Assembly (NCBI GenBank): GCA_937905845.1
Contig: CALCYJ010000147.1
Span: 1-38,985, forward strand
Direction: 5' to 3'
Origin: an uncultured Rhodospirillales bacterium
Lineage (GTDB): Bacteria > Pseudomonadota > Alphaproteobacteria > Ferrovibrionales > Ferrovibrionaceae
Length of the DNA stretch: 38,985 nucleotides
The position numbers were made by a program, and so were the translations under genes. The notes under the pieces are model-generated. The model worked only from the letters and a program-made list of their open reading frames with translations, had not been told where the DNA came from and did no database searches. Shown here piece by piece: positions 1 through 7,551 of this stretch. Each line of letters opens with the position of its first letter. Positions within the stretch are counted from its first letter, which is position 1.

Positions 1-657
1 GCCATAGGTATCGACGGAACCATCGGCGTTGGTGCGGCTCACCGCCGCGCTCAGGCCGGAGGCGAGCGTCGAATTCAGATAGCCGTCAAGCGTCTGCGCG
101 GCGCAGATGACGCTGTACTGGGTATTGGGCGAGAGCGCGCCGCCGGTCGGCACGTCGCTCACCGGGCTCGGCGTCGGCGTCTGGCCCAGGGCGAGCGAGC
201 TGTTGCCGCCAAGCAGCACCCGCTCCTCGCCGATCATCAGCGCCCTCAGCAGGCCTTCGACCGCCAGGTTGCGCACGTCGTCGAACCCGGTCGCAGCATA
301 ATCCGCCTCGAAGGTCACGTAATCTTCGAGGCCGAGGCCCTTGTAGGCGGCGGTATAGGATTGCGTCGCCGTGGTCACGACGCCGGCGCGATTGCCTTCC
401 GAAAGGCCGATGGCGAGTGCCGCCGTATTGATGCCGGTAATGGCTTTCCAGTTGGTCGCCGTACCGCCGTTGCCGGCGACGCGGGGAATCGCGTTGCGCA
501 GCGGCGTCAGCACCGGATAGAGCTTGAGCGCGCCGGGCTGCAGATCATAGGCGACAAGGCCGGTGGCCTGGGTAATCGCCTTGGCGAGCGAGGCGCTCGA
601 TGCTCTCAGATTCTGCTCGACCGATACGAGCGTCTCGTTGACGGAACTGCTGTTCAT
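1..657 (-). CDS. Phage major capsid protein, partial (C-terminus off the left edge)
   Basis: An open frame of 219 codons runs from ATG at 657 to the window edge without a stop. The product starts MNSSSVNETLVSVEQNL and continues with a region rich in Ala, Gly and Thr (for example LGLEDYVTFEADYAATGFDD, LLRALMIGEERVLLGGNSS) that reads like an HK97-fold major head protein. It directly follows portal and prohead protease genes, the usual place for the capsid gene, and that context is the main support. A GGAG ribosome site sits 7 bases before the ATG. A hairpin with a run of six Ts lies between the protease gene and this one, so capsid expression may be set separately. Capsid identity is inferred from position and composition, not from a signature motif. 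Confidence 0.75.
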   Translation of the reverse strand, partial: MNSSSVNETLVSVEQNLRASSASLAKAITQATGLVAYDLQPGALKLYPVLTPLRNAIPRVAGNGGTATNWKAITGINTAALAIGLSEGNRAGVVTTATQSYTAAYKGLGLEDYVTFEADYAATGFDDVRNLAVEGLLRALMIGEERVLLGGNSSLALGQTPTPSPVSDVPTGGALSPNTQYSVICAAQTLDGYLNSTLASGLSAAVSRTNADGSVDTYG

Positions 658-682
658 GCCTGTTCTCCGGGGTCCGGGGTAG

Positions 683-707
683 AAAAAACCCCGGCGGTGC
701 CGGGGGG
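683..707 (-). terminator. Intrinsic-terminator-like hairpin between protease and capsid genes
   Basis: On the minus strand CCCCGGC-ACC-GCCGGGG forms a perfect 7-bp GC stem with a 3-base loop, followed at once by TTTTTT (683-688). It lies between the protease stop (749) and the capsid ATG (657), inside what should be one late operon. It could be a partial terminator needing antitermination, or an RNA-processing or stability hairpin protecting the capsid message. Confidence 0.7.
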
Positions 708-748
708 TTGGGATCGCATGGCCGATCGGGCTCTGGGCGTTGGTTCGC

Positions 749-1477
749 TCAGCGCCCCATCAAGAAGAGATGCGCCTGCATGGGGCGGCGCTGCGCCAAG
801 CGGATGGCGGCCAGGGCATCCTTCGGCTCTTCGTCGGGCGCGGGATCGCCGAGGTCTTCACCCTTGGCGACGGCTTTGAGGATTCCGCGCGCCTTGACCG
901 GCTGGCCGGCGATGAGCGCGACCTGGCGCCGCAAGGCCTCCAGCTCGCCCGCAAGGTCTTCAAGCTTGGCGAGCAGGCTGTTCTGGCTCTTCGCCAATAT
1001 CGCGAGATCGGCCGCATCCGACGCGGCGCCCGCCCCGTCCGCGATGAACGCGGTCTGCGCCTTGTAGACGTCGAAGATGCATTCGGCGTTGGCCGGGCGA
1101 TCGACCAGGCTGATTTCGCTGATCTCGCAGCCGGTGACGATATGGCGGTCGAGCTGATCCCGCCTGGTGACGCGGCCGCCGATCGAGAAGCCCTTGTAGA
1201 CGCCCTCCTTGATCTTGCGCCAGGCGTCGTCATCAACGATCTTGGCCTTGAGATGGAGGCCGCGATCGTCCATTCCGGCGTCCTTTGCAACCCCCACGGC
1301 GGAGGCCCGGTGCATCTCGCGAATATTGCCAAAGCGCATGTAGTCCGGGAGGGCTGCTTCCACCGCCTCGCGCTTGATGACCTCCCCTTGCGAATCGAGC
1401 GCCTCGGTCGAGGCATAGCCCAGGACGATCCGGTCCTCCTCGTCGATTTTGCGGATTTCGGCGTAGATCTTCATCAT
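749..1477 (-). CDS. Phage prohead protease (XkdF-like / S78 type)
   Basis: This 242-residue protein should be the capsid maturation protease that cleaves the scaffold or capsid delta domain inside the prohead. The N-terminal part has the typical layout of the family: VLGYASTEALDSQGEVI (residues 18-34), a His in REMHRAS (His56), YKGFSIGG with Ser98, and EISLVDRPAN (121-130). His56 and Ser98 are the likely catalytic pair. The C-terminal third is Ala/Leu-rich and helical, as expected for a fused scaffold-like region. The ATG at 1477 overlaps the portal stop (ATGA) and is preceded by AAGGAG five bases upstream; a second ATG follows immediately. It lies between portal and capsid genes. Confidence 0.85.
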   Translation of the reverse strand: MMKIYAEIRKIDEEDRIVLGYASTEALDSQGEVIKREAVEAALPDYMRFGNIREMHRASAVGVAKDAGMDDRGLHLKAKIVDDDAWRKIKEGVYKGFSIGGRVTRRDQLDRHIVTGCEISEISLVDRPANAECIFDVYKAQTAFIADGAGAASDAADLAILAKSQNSLLAKLEDLAGELEALRRQVALIAGQPVKARGILKAVAKGEDLGDPAPDEEPKDALAAIRLAQRRPMQAHLFLMGR

Positions 1478-2832
1478 GGCATCTCCTTGGCTGCGGCGCC
1501 GGGTGAGTGGCCCGTGGCCGGGCCGGACGGCTGGATCGGAGGGGACGGGCTCTGATCGGGCGCGAGCGGATCGAGACCGAGTTCAGCGCGCACCTCGTCG
1601 ATCGATTTGATGCCGGTCGTGACATAGATCTGAGCGATCGTGGCGGCGGCGGAAGGATCGGCGGTATCCTCCTCCACGTGCCAGGTAAATTCGAGATCGG
1701 GAGCCTTGAACTCGCGCGCGATCAGGCCGTCGATGAACTGCTTCAGCCATTTCTGTAGCGGCGCCAGCCCTTCTTCCTCGGCGACCTCCTGCACGCTGGA
1801 GGCGGTGGCGCGGTTCATCAGGCGGACGAGCGGCGCCGGCGATACCGAGAAGGCGTAGCAGATGATGCGGGCCAGCCACTCGTCGTAATCGTCCTTGAGC
1901 GGATCGCTCTTGGTCGGATGATAGGCGAAGGCACCGGGGACGAAGCGGGCATGGCGCCGCGTGCCGCTGTTGCCCGAGAGCAAGGCGTCCCAATAATCCT
2001 GGAACTGGCGGATCTGTTCGGGCGACCAGGTGTCGGGAACGCCGATCAGCGCTTCCGGCACATTGCCTTCGGTATAATACTGGAGCTGGCTCAACTGCCG
2101 GCGCAGCGCGATATTGACGGTCATGACGATCTGCTCGACCGGCGAGAAGCCATAGACCTTGTGGCTGCGGGGGTTGCGCGGCAGATAGAGCAGCTCGTCG
2201 CGGGTATAATTCACCGCCGGCAACCCTTTCAGGATCTGCTGATAGGCCGGATCGGGCGGCAGGGGCGTGCGGCCGCTATCGTCGATGACCCGCTTGATGG
2301 TGGCACCGTCGACCGGCTCCAGGGCATAGAGGCTGCCGTCCCGGTTGCGGCGGAGATAGAGCGTCGGCGCGTCGATGACGAAGAGATCTTCGAGCAGGAT
2401 CCTGAGCCAGCTCGACCAGGCGTGCTCGTGGTCGGGGCATTCCAGAAAGCGGATGATGGGCGCGATCCGCGGGTCGCCCGCCGCCGCGTGCCGTGCGCCG
2501 CCCGGCATAAGGCGCGGCCGGATGGTCCAGGACAGCCGCTCGAACTGATCCTTGCGGCTTTCAATCACGAGGCGCAGAAGATCGTAGGAATCGGCAAGCC
2601 GGCGCAGCTCGTGGAAGGAAAGGCGCTCGCCGGCCCGCGGCGGCGTATCGAGATTGTAGCCGACGGGATAATCGAACTGGCGCCCCATGACCTCGGGCGG
2701 CGCCATCGGCGGCAGCGGCTGGTCGGGCCCGAACCAGTCCGCGGGCTCGCTTCCCGTGACGATATAGCGCAATCCCTGGGCGACGCGGGTGATCAGGCTC
2801 GCATCCAGAAGTTTGCCTTCGGCTCGTGCCAT
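1474..2832 (-). CDS. Phage portal protein
   Basis: The 452-residue product starts MARAEGKLLDASL. It would form the dodecameric ring at one head vertex through which DNA is pumped. Typical portal features are DLLRLVIESRKDQFERLSWTI near residue 85, the central segment ELLYLPRNPRSHKVYGFSPVEQI, and the helical stem region TVNIALRRQLSQLQYYTEGNVPEALI. The open frame extends further upstream, but ATG at 2832 is chosen because a GAGGA ribosome site lies 4-8 bases upstream and the longer form would overlap the preceding gene in another frame. Its stop overlaps the protease start (ATGA). The C-terminus (residues above about 400) is Pro/Ser-rich. Confidence 0.85.
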   Translation of the reverse strand: MARAEGKLLDASLITRVAQGLRYIVTGSEPADWFGPDQPLPPMAPPEVMGRQFDYPVGYNLDTPPRAGERLSFHELRRLADSYDLLRLVIESRKDQFERLSWTIRPRLMPGGARHAAAGDPRIAPIIRFLECPDHEHAWSSWLRILLEDLFVIDAPTLYLRRNRDGSLYALEPVDGATIKRVIDDSGRTPLPPDPAYQQILKGLPAVNYTRDELLYLPRNPRSHKVYGFSPVEQIVMTVNIALRRQLSQLQYYTEGNVPEALIGVPDTWSPEQIRQFQDYWDALLSGNSGTRRHARFVPGAFAYHPTKSDPLKDDYDEWLARIICYAFSVSPAPLVRLMNRATASSVQEVAEEEGLAPLQKWLKQFIDGLIAREFKAPDLEFTWHVEEDTADPSAAATIAQIYVTTGIKSIDEVRAELGLDPLAPDQSPSPPIQPSGPATGHSPGAAAKEMP

Positions 2833-2843
2833 GATGTCCTCGG

Positions 2844-3128
2844 TCAGAATGCGGTTTCGGTGAAAAACTGATTTTCGGCGGCGCAGGCAGGCCCCGTGGT
2901 CTGCCAGCGATAGAGATGCGCCCCGGCCAGCGCGGTGGTGAAATCGACATGGAAGGCGCCGGGCGCGTCCTGCACCAGCCCCGAACCGCTGCCAAAGGCG
3001 GTGAGCGCCTGGGAGGGATCCCTGACGCTCAAGGTCACCGCCGCGGGCGTAACGCTGGCGCCGGTCTGATCGACGAAACTCACCGACAGGCAGACCGTCT
3101 GGCCGACCGTGTAGCAATTCTGTGTCAT
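2844..3128 (-). CDS. Small phage protein of unknown function (94 aa)
   Basis: The product begins MTQNCYTVGQTVCLSVSFVDQTG and contains the segment AFHVDFTTALAGAHLYRWQTTG. The beta-rich pattern with alternating hydrophobic residues suggests a small Ig-like or decoration-type fold. The gene is coupled to its neighbours: its ATG overlaps the stop of the upstream repeat protein (ATGA), and its stop lies 11 bases before the portal ATG. A head or neck accessory role is likely from position only. Confidence 0.6.
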   Translation of the reverse strand: MTQNCYTVGQTVCLSVSFVDQTGASVTPAAVTLSVRDPSQALTAFGSGSGLVQDAPGAFHVDFTTALAGAHLYRWQTTGPACAAENQFFTETAF

Positions 3129-3754
3129 GAGGAAACAAGCTCCGTCAGAAATGCCGTGATCACGAGCGCCTCCGCCGTCTGCGCCGCCCCTGCGGCCGCA
3201 TCGTCCGCGGTCACGATGACAAACGGCGCATCGCCCGCCGCGGCGAAGGCAAGGCCGGCGGCGCCCAGGGTTGCGGCCGAAGCGGCATTGGCAATGATGC
3301 TTCCGGCCAATTGGATGGCGGTCTGCAGACCTGCCGCGGCGACCACCGCCACGCCCGCCGTCATCGCTGCCAGGCGAATGGCCGTGGTCAGTTCCGCCGT
3401 CACGCCCGCCCGGCCGAGAATGGCGCCGGCCAGAACGGCCATCCCCCCAAGCGCCGCGGCAACGGCGGCGTCCACCGACAGGTGCGCGGCGAGACGAATG
3501 CCGGTCCTAAGGCTGCCGGCAATGGACGTATCGCCAATCACTGCCGCGCCGAGGGCGATGGGTATCGTCAGTCCCGCCGTCGCGCCAGCCTGCCCGGCAA
3601 CGGTCGCCGCCAGACGAATCGACGTGGCCAATCCGGCCGCCACCTCGGCGGCGCAAGCGATCGCGCCGGCAAGCTCTGTCGCCGACCGGGTGCCGTTCGC
3701 CGCGTCTCCTTGCGCTCCGAGCGGCAGGAGCCCGAACGGCGCGCTTCCATACAT
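3125..3754 (-). CDS. Ala/Gly-rich degenerate-repeat phage protein (209 aa)
   Basis: Function unknown. After a short Gly/Pro-rich head (MYGSAPFGLLPLGAQ) the protein is built almost entirely of degenerate units of the form A-x-L-x-T-x-I-R-L-A-A, for example LATSIRLAATVAG, LRTGIRLAAHLS, LTTAIRLAAMTAG and LQTAIQLAGSII, spaced roughly 30 residues with half-units between. This looks like an amphipathic beta-solenoid or stalk rather than a globular enzyme. I recall similar repeats in unannotated phage proteins of alphaproteobacteria. It lies between fibre-like genes and the portal and overlaps the next gene by ATGA. A TGAGG site nine bases upstream supports the ATG at 3754. Confidence 0.65.
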   Translation of the reverse strand: MYGSAPFGLLPLGAQGDAANGTRSATELAGAIACAAEVAAGLATSIRLAATVAGQAGATAGLTIPIALGAAVIGDTSIAGSLRTGIRLAAHLSVDAAVAAALGGMAVLAGAILGRAGVTAELTTAIRLAAMTAGVAVVAAAGLQTAIQLAGSIIANAASAATLGAAGLAFAAAGDAPFVIVTADDAAAGAAQTAEALVITAFLTELVSS

Positions 3755-3764
3755 TGCGGCGGCC

Positions 3765-3815
3765 TCAGACCGGCCGAACGGCGGTCAGGTCGAGAGACTC
3801 GATTTCGACGCTCAT
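3765..3815 (-). CDS. Possible 16-codon minigene MSVEIESLDLTAVRPV
   Basis: An ATG at 3815 overlaps the stop of the 312-residue gene as ATGA, the same junction seen at several other places in this operon, but the frame closes after 16 codons, 10 bases before the next ATG. It is either a translational-coupling minigene that carries ribosomes to the repeat protein, or the remnant of a longer gene. It is in a different frame from the repeat protein, so it is not simply its N-terminus. Confidence 0.3.
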   Translation of the reverse strand: MSVEIESLDLTAVRPV

Positions 3816-4750
3816 CGGTAGGCCACCGCCCATTGATAGCCGTTGTTGCTGAGGGCGATGCCTGAGGGCGCCGGATCGCTCAAGGAGGTCTGGCTGGAAA
3901 TGTAAAGCTCGTTGGCGACCGTCCCGCCGGCACCGAAATGCGTGCCGGCGGGGCTTGCCGCAAGCGTGGTGACGAAACTGCGCATGCGGGGCGTGCCGGT
4001 GCCGCCGGAGAATTGCGCCAGGATCGCCTGATAATACCAGCCGGGCTCGATATAGACCGGGGTCGAAAGCGGCGTGCTGGAGATGGTCGCCGCCGCCGAG
4101 AACGGCGTCGTGCCGCCGAGCAGGCCGAAATCGATGAGCTTCTTGCCCGGTAGTCCGGTCTCGGCGATATCGTAGATCCCGATCTCGAGGTTCTGCGTGC
4201 CGCCGCTATAGGTGCCGCTGTCATCGCCGACCCGAACGGAAGCCATGGAGAACGGCCCCTCATGGCCGATCAGGATGGGGTTGTAATCGACCTCTTCGTT
4301 GGTGAGGGTAAGGTAGCTGTTGCTCGTATAGGAGACGTTGAGCGGAAAGGTGCCGATCCCTTCGAGCGAGGTGGCGACGAAGGGGATCGCCGGCAACATC
4401 TCGACCGTCGGCGTGCAGGAGATGCGCACCAGAGCGGCGGTATTGGATAGGCTGAGCGCAGTGGGCGCATTCCCCACCCCTTCGGCCGGCAGATAGGTGG
4501 TCCCGTTCCAGGTGCGCAAGATCCCGTCGCGGGTCAGCACGCCGGACGAGGGCGTATAGGTGCCATAGCCGGTCTCGCCTTGGGCCAGCGTGGCCAGGGT
4601 CGTGTCGGTGAATTGCAGGATCGAATATTGCACCCGCCGCGGGGTGGCATAGACATTGCCGAAGCCGGGCCAGCCAGGCACGCCGACGAGGGTCAGGCTG
4701 CCGGTGCCGCCGGTGCCGTTGTGCGTCATCCAGATCCAGTCGGCGCGCAT
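3812..4750 (-). CDS. Phage virion-like structural protein (312 aa)
   Basis: The product starts MRADWIWMTHNGTGGTGSLTLVG and is rich in Gly, Thr, Ser and aromatic residues with alternating beta pattern throughout (SILQFTDTTLATLAQGETGYGTY, VRISCTPTVEMLPAIPF, PVYIEPGWYYQAILAQF). This is typical of head-fibre, tail-fibre or other surface proteins of virions. There is no signal peptide or enzymatic motif. It starts 11 bases after the 146-residue gene, preceded by AGGGG. The location between large terminase and portal is unusual for a tail fibre, so a head fibre or a head-tail accessory protein is an equally good reading. Confidence 0.6.
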   Translation of the reverse strand: MRADWIWMTHNGTGGTGSLTLVGVPGWPGFGNVYATPRRVQYSILQFTDTTLATLAQGETGYGTYTPSSGVLTRDGILRTWNGTTYLPAEGVGNAPTALSLSNTAALVRISCTPTVEMLPAIPFVATSLEGIGTFPLNVSYTSNSYLTLTNEEVDYNPILIGHEGPFSMASVRVGDDSGTYSGGTQNLEIGIYDIAETGLPGKKLIDFGLLGGTTPFSAAATISSTPLSTPVYIEPGWYYQAILAQFSGGTGTPRMRSFVTTLAASPAGTHFGAGGTVANELYISSQTSLSDPAPSGIALSNNGYQWAVAYR

Positions 4751-4761
4751 GGCGGCGGCCC

Positions 4762-5202
4762 CTAACTGTCGATCTGAATGCTGAGGGCGGCGGCGGCGAA
4801 GGCGGGCGCGGCGTCGCCATCATTCACGGTCTTGGCATTCGTCAGGATGCCATAGAAGAGCAGGTTGCCGCCGCTGGCCGCATCCAGGATGCCGAAAGCG
4901 GTGATCACCCCCCAATCGGCGGTCGGGGCGGGAAAGGTGATGGCACCGTTATTGGAGGTGGTGGCGCTGGTGCCGTTCGACGCAGCGGTCGTGCCGGCCC
5001 CTTGCGTTCCCGCCCATCCGGCAAGGCCCGACGTCGTGGCCGCGCGGGCATAGGAGCCGCCCGAAACCTCGGTGCCGCCGCCCGATGCGGCCGGCTCGGC
5101 GGTATAGAGCGCGACATAGAGGGTCGGCGGCGGCGTGTAAGCCTGGGCACGGAAGAGAAAATCGACGATGGTATTTTCGAGATAGGTACTCATGCCGCTC
5201 AT
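4762..5202 (-). CDS. Phage fibre-like structural protein (146 aa)
   Basis: The product MSGMSTYLENTIVDFLF followed by YTPPPTLYVALYTAEP, GGTEVSGGSYARAA, WGVITAFGILDAASGGNLLFYG and TNAKTVNDGD matches a recognisable family of about 130-150 residue virion proteins in tailed phages, often annotated as tail-fibre or hypothetical. It is beta-rich with no catalytic motif. The ATG at 5202 overlaps the large-terminase stop (ATGA). An alternative in-frame ATG lies at 5193. GGAGG lies about nine bases before the first ATG. Confidence 0.7.
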   Translation of the reverse strand: MSGMSTYLENTIVDFLFRAQAYTPPPTLYVALYTAEPAASGGGTEVSGGSYARAATTSGLAGWAGTQGAGTTAASNGTSATTSNNGAITFPAPTADWGVITAFGILDAASGGNLLFYGILTNAKTVNDGDAAPAFAAAALSIQIDS

Positions 5203-6566
5203 GGGTCCAGTCCTCCGGCGGATGCCGCCTGCTTGCGGTAGAATTCGATCAGTCCGGTGCGGTCGTTCTCGATCATCAGCTCGGTCAGCGCCCAGACCAG
5301 CGCATCGACCCGGTCGGGCGATGCATCGCTCACGCTCGGTACCCAGCTCGTCATCTGATCCTCGAGATCGGGCAGCGCCTGCAGGTGGTGAACCCGCCGC
5401 TGCTCGTAGAGGGCCGCGATCGGCTCGGCGCGGGCGCGCTTGCCGCGGCTGGCCCGGACCGACTTGTAGGCGACGCCGGGATCGACGGTGCGCAAGGTCA
5501 GCCCGATCAGATCGCCGCCCTGGTTGACCTCGCCGACGATCCGGTCGGCGCGATGGGCGTGATAGGCCTGTACGGCCTTGCTCGCCCAGGCGTCGGGCGA
5601 ATAGCGGCCCGAAAGATCGGCGATGACATAGCCCTGTCCGTCCTCGCCAAGCCCGGCCACGACGATGCCGGTCTCATCGGCGTTATCGCCGGCGGTGACG
5701 GCCGGATCGACGGCGACGACGACGCGGCGGAATGGCGGTGCGGCAGAAACCCGCAAGGCATCGAGCCCGGCGCGGCTCCACAGGGCGCCGTCGCTTTCCT
5801 CCAGCAGCTCGGCCTGGAGTTCCTGGCGCCCGAGCCGCGTTCCTTCATAGGTGCGCAGCAGCCGCTCCAGGAAACTTTGCGGCAGGTTGGACGCATTGGC
5901 ATAGGTGGCGCCGCGGGTGACCCGTGTGGTGGGATCGGCGGCCAGGACCCGTAGCAACTTGCGCGGCTTGGGCGTCGTCGTCACCACGCGGCGCGGATCG
6001 GAACCGGCGCGCAACGTCATCTCCAGATTGCTCCATGTCATGTCGAGATAGGTCCAGGCGGCGAGTTCGTCGGCCCAGACGCCATCGTGATTGGGGCCAC
6101 GCAGACGTTCCGGCTCCTCGGCCGAGTAGAGATCGGCGGTCGCCCCGTTGGGCCAGGTCAGGCGCAGCTTCGAGGGCTCGAACAGCGGCCGGAACCACGG
6201 CGGCGAGATGGCGAGAATGCCGCTCTCGCCCTCCACCATGATCTTGCGGGCATCGCGCAGGGTCGGCGCGAGCAGGGCGAGGCGCCCGCGCCGGCCGCTT
6301 TCGACCTCCGCCCGCACCCATTCCGCGCCGGTCCTGGTCTTGCCGAAGCCGCGCCCGGCCAGCAGCAGCCAGGTCTCCCACGCCCCCTCGGGGGGCAGTT
6401 GCTCGGCCCTGGCCCAGAATTCCCAGCAATAGAGGAGGATGGCCGCTTCCGGCTCAGTCAGGCTTACCAGGAAGCTTTGCCGCTCGGCTGCGGGCAGCGA
6501 GACGAGCCAGCTTGCGTTCCAGAGTCTTTCGGGCGGCACCGGCGGCAGGTTCGGCGGATCGAGCAT
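5199..6566 (-). CDS. terL: Phage terminase large subunit (packaging ATPase/nuclease)
   Basis: 455 residues from ATG at 6566. The ATPase half has Walker A GRGFGKT (71-77), Walker B VWADE (163-167) and the coupling motif VTTTPKP (194-200). The RNase H-like nuclease half has VVVAVDPAVTAG with Asp287 and SPDRVDALVWAL with Asp421. It is about the usual length of alphaproteobacterial packaging proteins and looks intact. The start is uncertain: the frame stays open upstream, ATG 6566 gives a 113-base overlap with the small-terminase-like gene, and the AAGGAG in front of it is 13 bases away. The protein pumps DNA into the prohead through the portal and cuts the concatemer. Confidence 0.93.
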   Translation of the reverse strand: MLDPPNLPPVPPERLWNASWLVSLPAAERQSFLVSLTEPEAAILLYCWEFWARAEQLPPEGAWETWLLLAGRGFGKTRTGAEWVRAEVESGRRGRLALLAPTLRDARKIMVEGESGILAISPPWFRPLFEPSKLRLTWPNGATADLYSAEEPERLRGPNHDGVWADELAAWTYLDMTWSNLEMTLRAGSDPRRVVTTTPKPRKLLRVLAADPTTRVTRGATYANASNLPQSFLERLLRTYEGTRLGRQELQAELLEESDGALWSRAGLDALRVSAAPPFRRVVVAVDPAVTAGDNADETGIVVAGLGEDGQGYVIADLSGRYSPDAWASKAVQAYHAHRADRIVGEVNQGGDLIGLTLRTVDPGVAYKSVRASRGKRARAEPIAALYEQRRVHHLQALPDLEDQMTSWVPSVSDASPDRVDALVWALTELMIENDRTGLIEFYRKQAASAGGLDP

Positions 6567-7260
6567 GCGGGTCCGATCGCTCCTTGGCGGCAGCTTTCCG
6601 GTGCAGATAGGGCGCGGCGGCTCTGGCCATCGAGGCCCGGCGATCCTCGGGCACATCCGGGTCGCGCATCACGGCCAGCATGTAATCGAGCGGCAAGGAC
6701 TGACCCGCCGCCCCGGCGCCTTCGCCACCCTCGCCGCCTTTCGGTGCCGCGACAGAAGGCACGGGCGCGGCCGCAGCGCCATCCGTCCTCCCGGCCACCG
6801 CCCGATCCGCCTTGGACGCCTTGGATGCCTTGGATGCCTTGGATGCCTTGGATGCCTTGGATGCCTTGGATGCCTTGCCCCGCTTCACCGTCGCTTTGGC
6901 GGCCGACGCGGTGCCGGCGGAATCTTTGCCGGCGGAAGCCGGCGCCGGCGCCTTGCCGAGGCGCCGCATCCTGGTCCCCTGCCCGCCCGGCTTCGCCGGA
7001 TCTCGCGCACCCGAAATGTCCGAAATGTCCGAAGCGTCCGAAGCGCTGTCGGTCGCCGCAGCAGCCGCAGCGGCCACGCCGATATCACCAGCGCCGGTCG
7101 GCGCGCCTGGCGTCGGGTCTCGCCCAGCATCGTGCCGGGCATCGCGCGTCGAAGCCTTCGTCCGCCGCGGCCCCGCTTTCCTGGTCACCGCCGCCCGCCT
7201 TCCGGCTGCCGCGACCTCCTGTCCGGAAACGGGATGAAACCGCAGCAGCCCGCGACGCAC
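6454..7260 (-). CDS. Terminase small subunit-like protein with low-complexity KAS repeat tract
   Basis: 268 residues from GTG at 7260. The recognisable part is near residues 185-220, LPLDYMLAVMRDPDVPEDRR...MARAAAPYLH, a segment I associate with small-terminase-like DNA-recognition proteins next to terL in alphaproteobacterial phages. The first 180 residues are low complexity: Arg/Ala-rich, then SDASDISDIS, then seven KAS units, giving a very basic, histone-H1-like tail. No convincing ribosome site precedes GTG 7260, and an ATG at 7277 is in another frame, so the true start could be internal and the low-complexity region partly untranslated. It overlaps terL by 113 bases. Confidence 0.6.
   Translation of the reverse strand: MRRGLLRFHPVSGQEVAAAGRRAAVTRKAGPRRTKASTRDARHDAGRDPTPGAPTGAGDIGVAAAAAAATDSASDASDISDISGARDPAKPGGQGTRMRRLGKAPAPASAGKDSAGTASAAKATVKRGKASKASKASKASKASKASKASKADRAVAGRTDGAAAAPVPSVAAPKGGEGGEGAGAAGQSLPLDYMLAVMRDPDVPEDRRASMARAAAPYLHRKAAAKERSDPHARSAEPAAGAARKTLERKLARLAARSRAAKLPGKPD
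6812..6874 (-). repeat. 9-bp tandem repeat, 7 copies, encoding Lys-Ala-Ser
   Basis: Plus-strand unit TTGGATGCC is repeated six times without change (6821-6874), preceded by one variant TTGGACGCC (6812-6820). Read on the minus strand it encodes (KAS)n in the small-terminase-like protein. The unit is a multiple of three, so copy-number change would lengthen or shorten a basic linker without a frameshift. A second, degenerate 9-bp tract (GAAATGTCC twice, GAAGCGTCC, GAAGCGCTG) lies at 7013-7048 in the same gene. Confidence 0.95.
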
Positions 7261-7285
7261 TCACAATTTTCGATCATGGTGAAAG

Positions 7286-7332
7286 TATATACAGGAACCG
7301 TCCGGTAGTGTCAAGTATAAAATACGTACACT
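7286..7332 (-). promoter_or_regulatory. Consensus leftward promoter of the packaging/structural operon with overlapping palindrome
   Basis: Minus-strand -35 TTGACA (7309-7314), 17-base spacer and -10 TATATA (7286-7291) form a near-perfect sigma-70 promoter firing leftwards into the terminase genes; transcription should start near 7279. An imperfect inverted repeat AGTGT...ACACT (7307-7332) overlaps the -35 and is a candidate operator. The region 7300-7410 is strikingly AT-rich compared with its surroundings. The nonamer TACTTGACA is shared with the Cro-side promoter near 9270. Confidence 0.75.
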
Positions 7333-7551
7333 TCTATCTAATCTTTAAGATTTATAATAATACTGCCTTCTTATCAAAAATAATATGTCAATTAAGCCCC
7401 AATTTTACTTATGGTCGACACCGCCGCTCCGGCCGCCGCCGCTTGCGGCCGCATTCGCCGCCGATGACGAAGAGATTGATCCGGCGCCCCATTCGACCGC
7501 ACAATCCAACCCGCGGCATTCGAACGGCGATGCCTCCGGGCGCCGCAGATT

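Noticed and set aside
6812-6874. Possible CRISPR-like array
   Set aside because: The repeat is a 9-bp coding microsatellite with no spacers.
6812-7237. Plus-strand ORF with repeated Asp-Ala-Leu
   Set aside because: It only reads the KAS repeat in reverse; no ribosome site, and the minus-strand product has a recognisable terminase-like segment.
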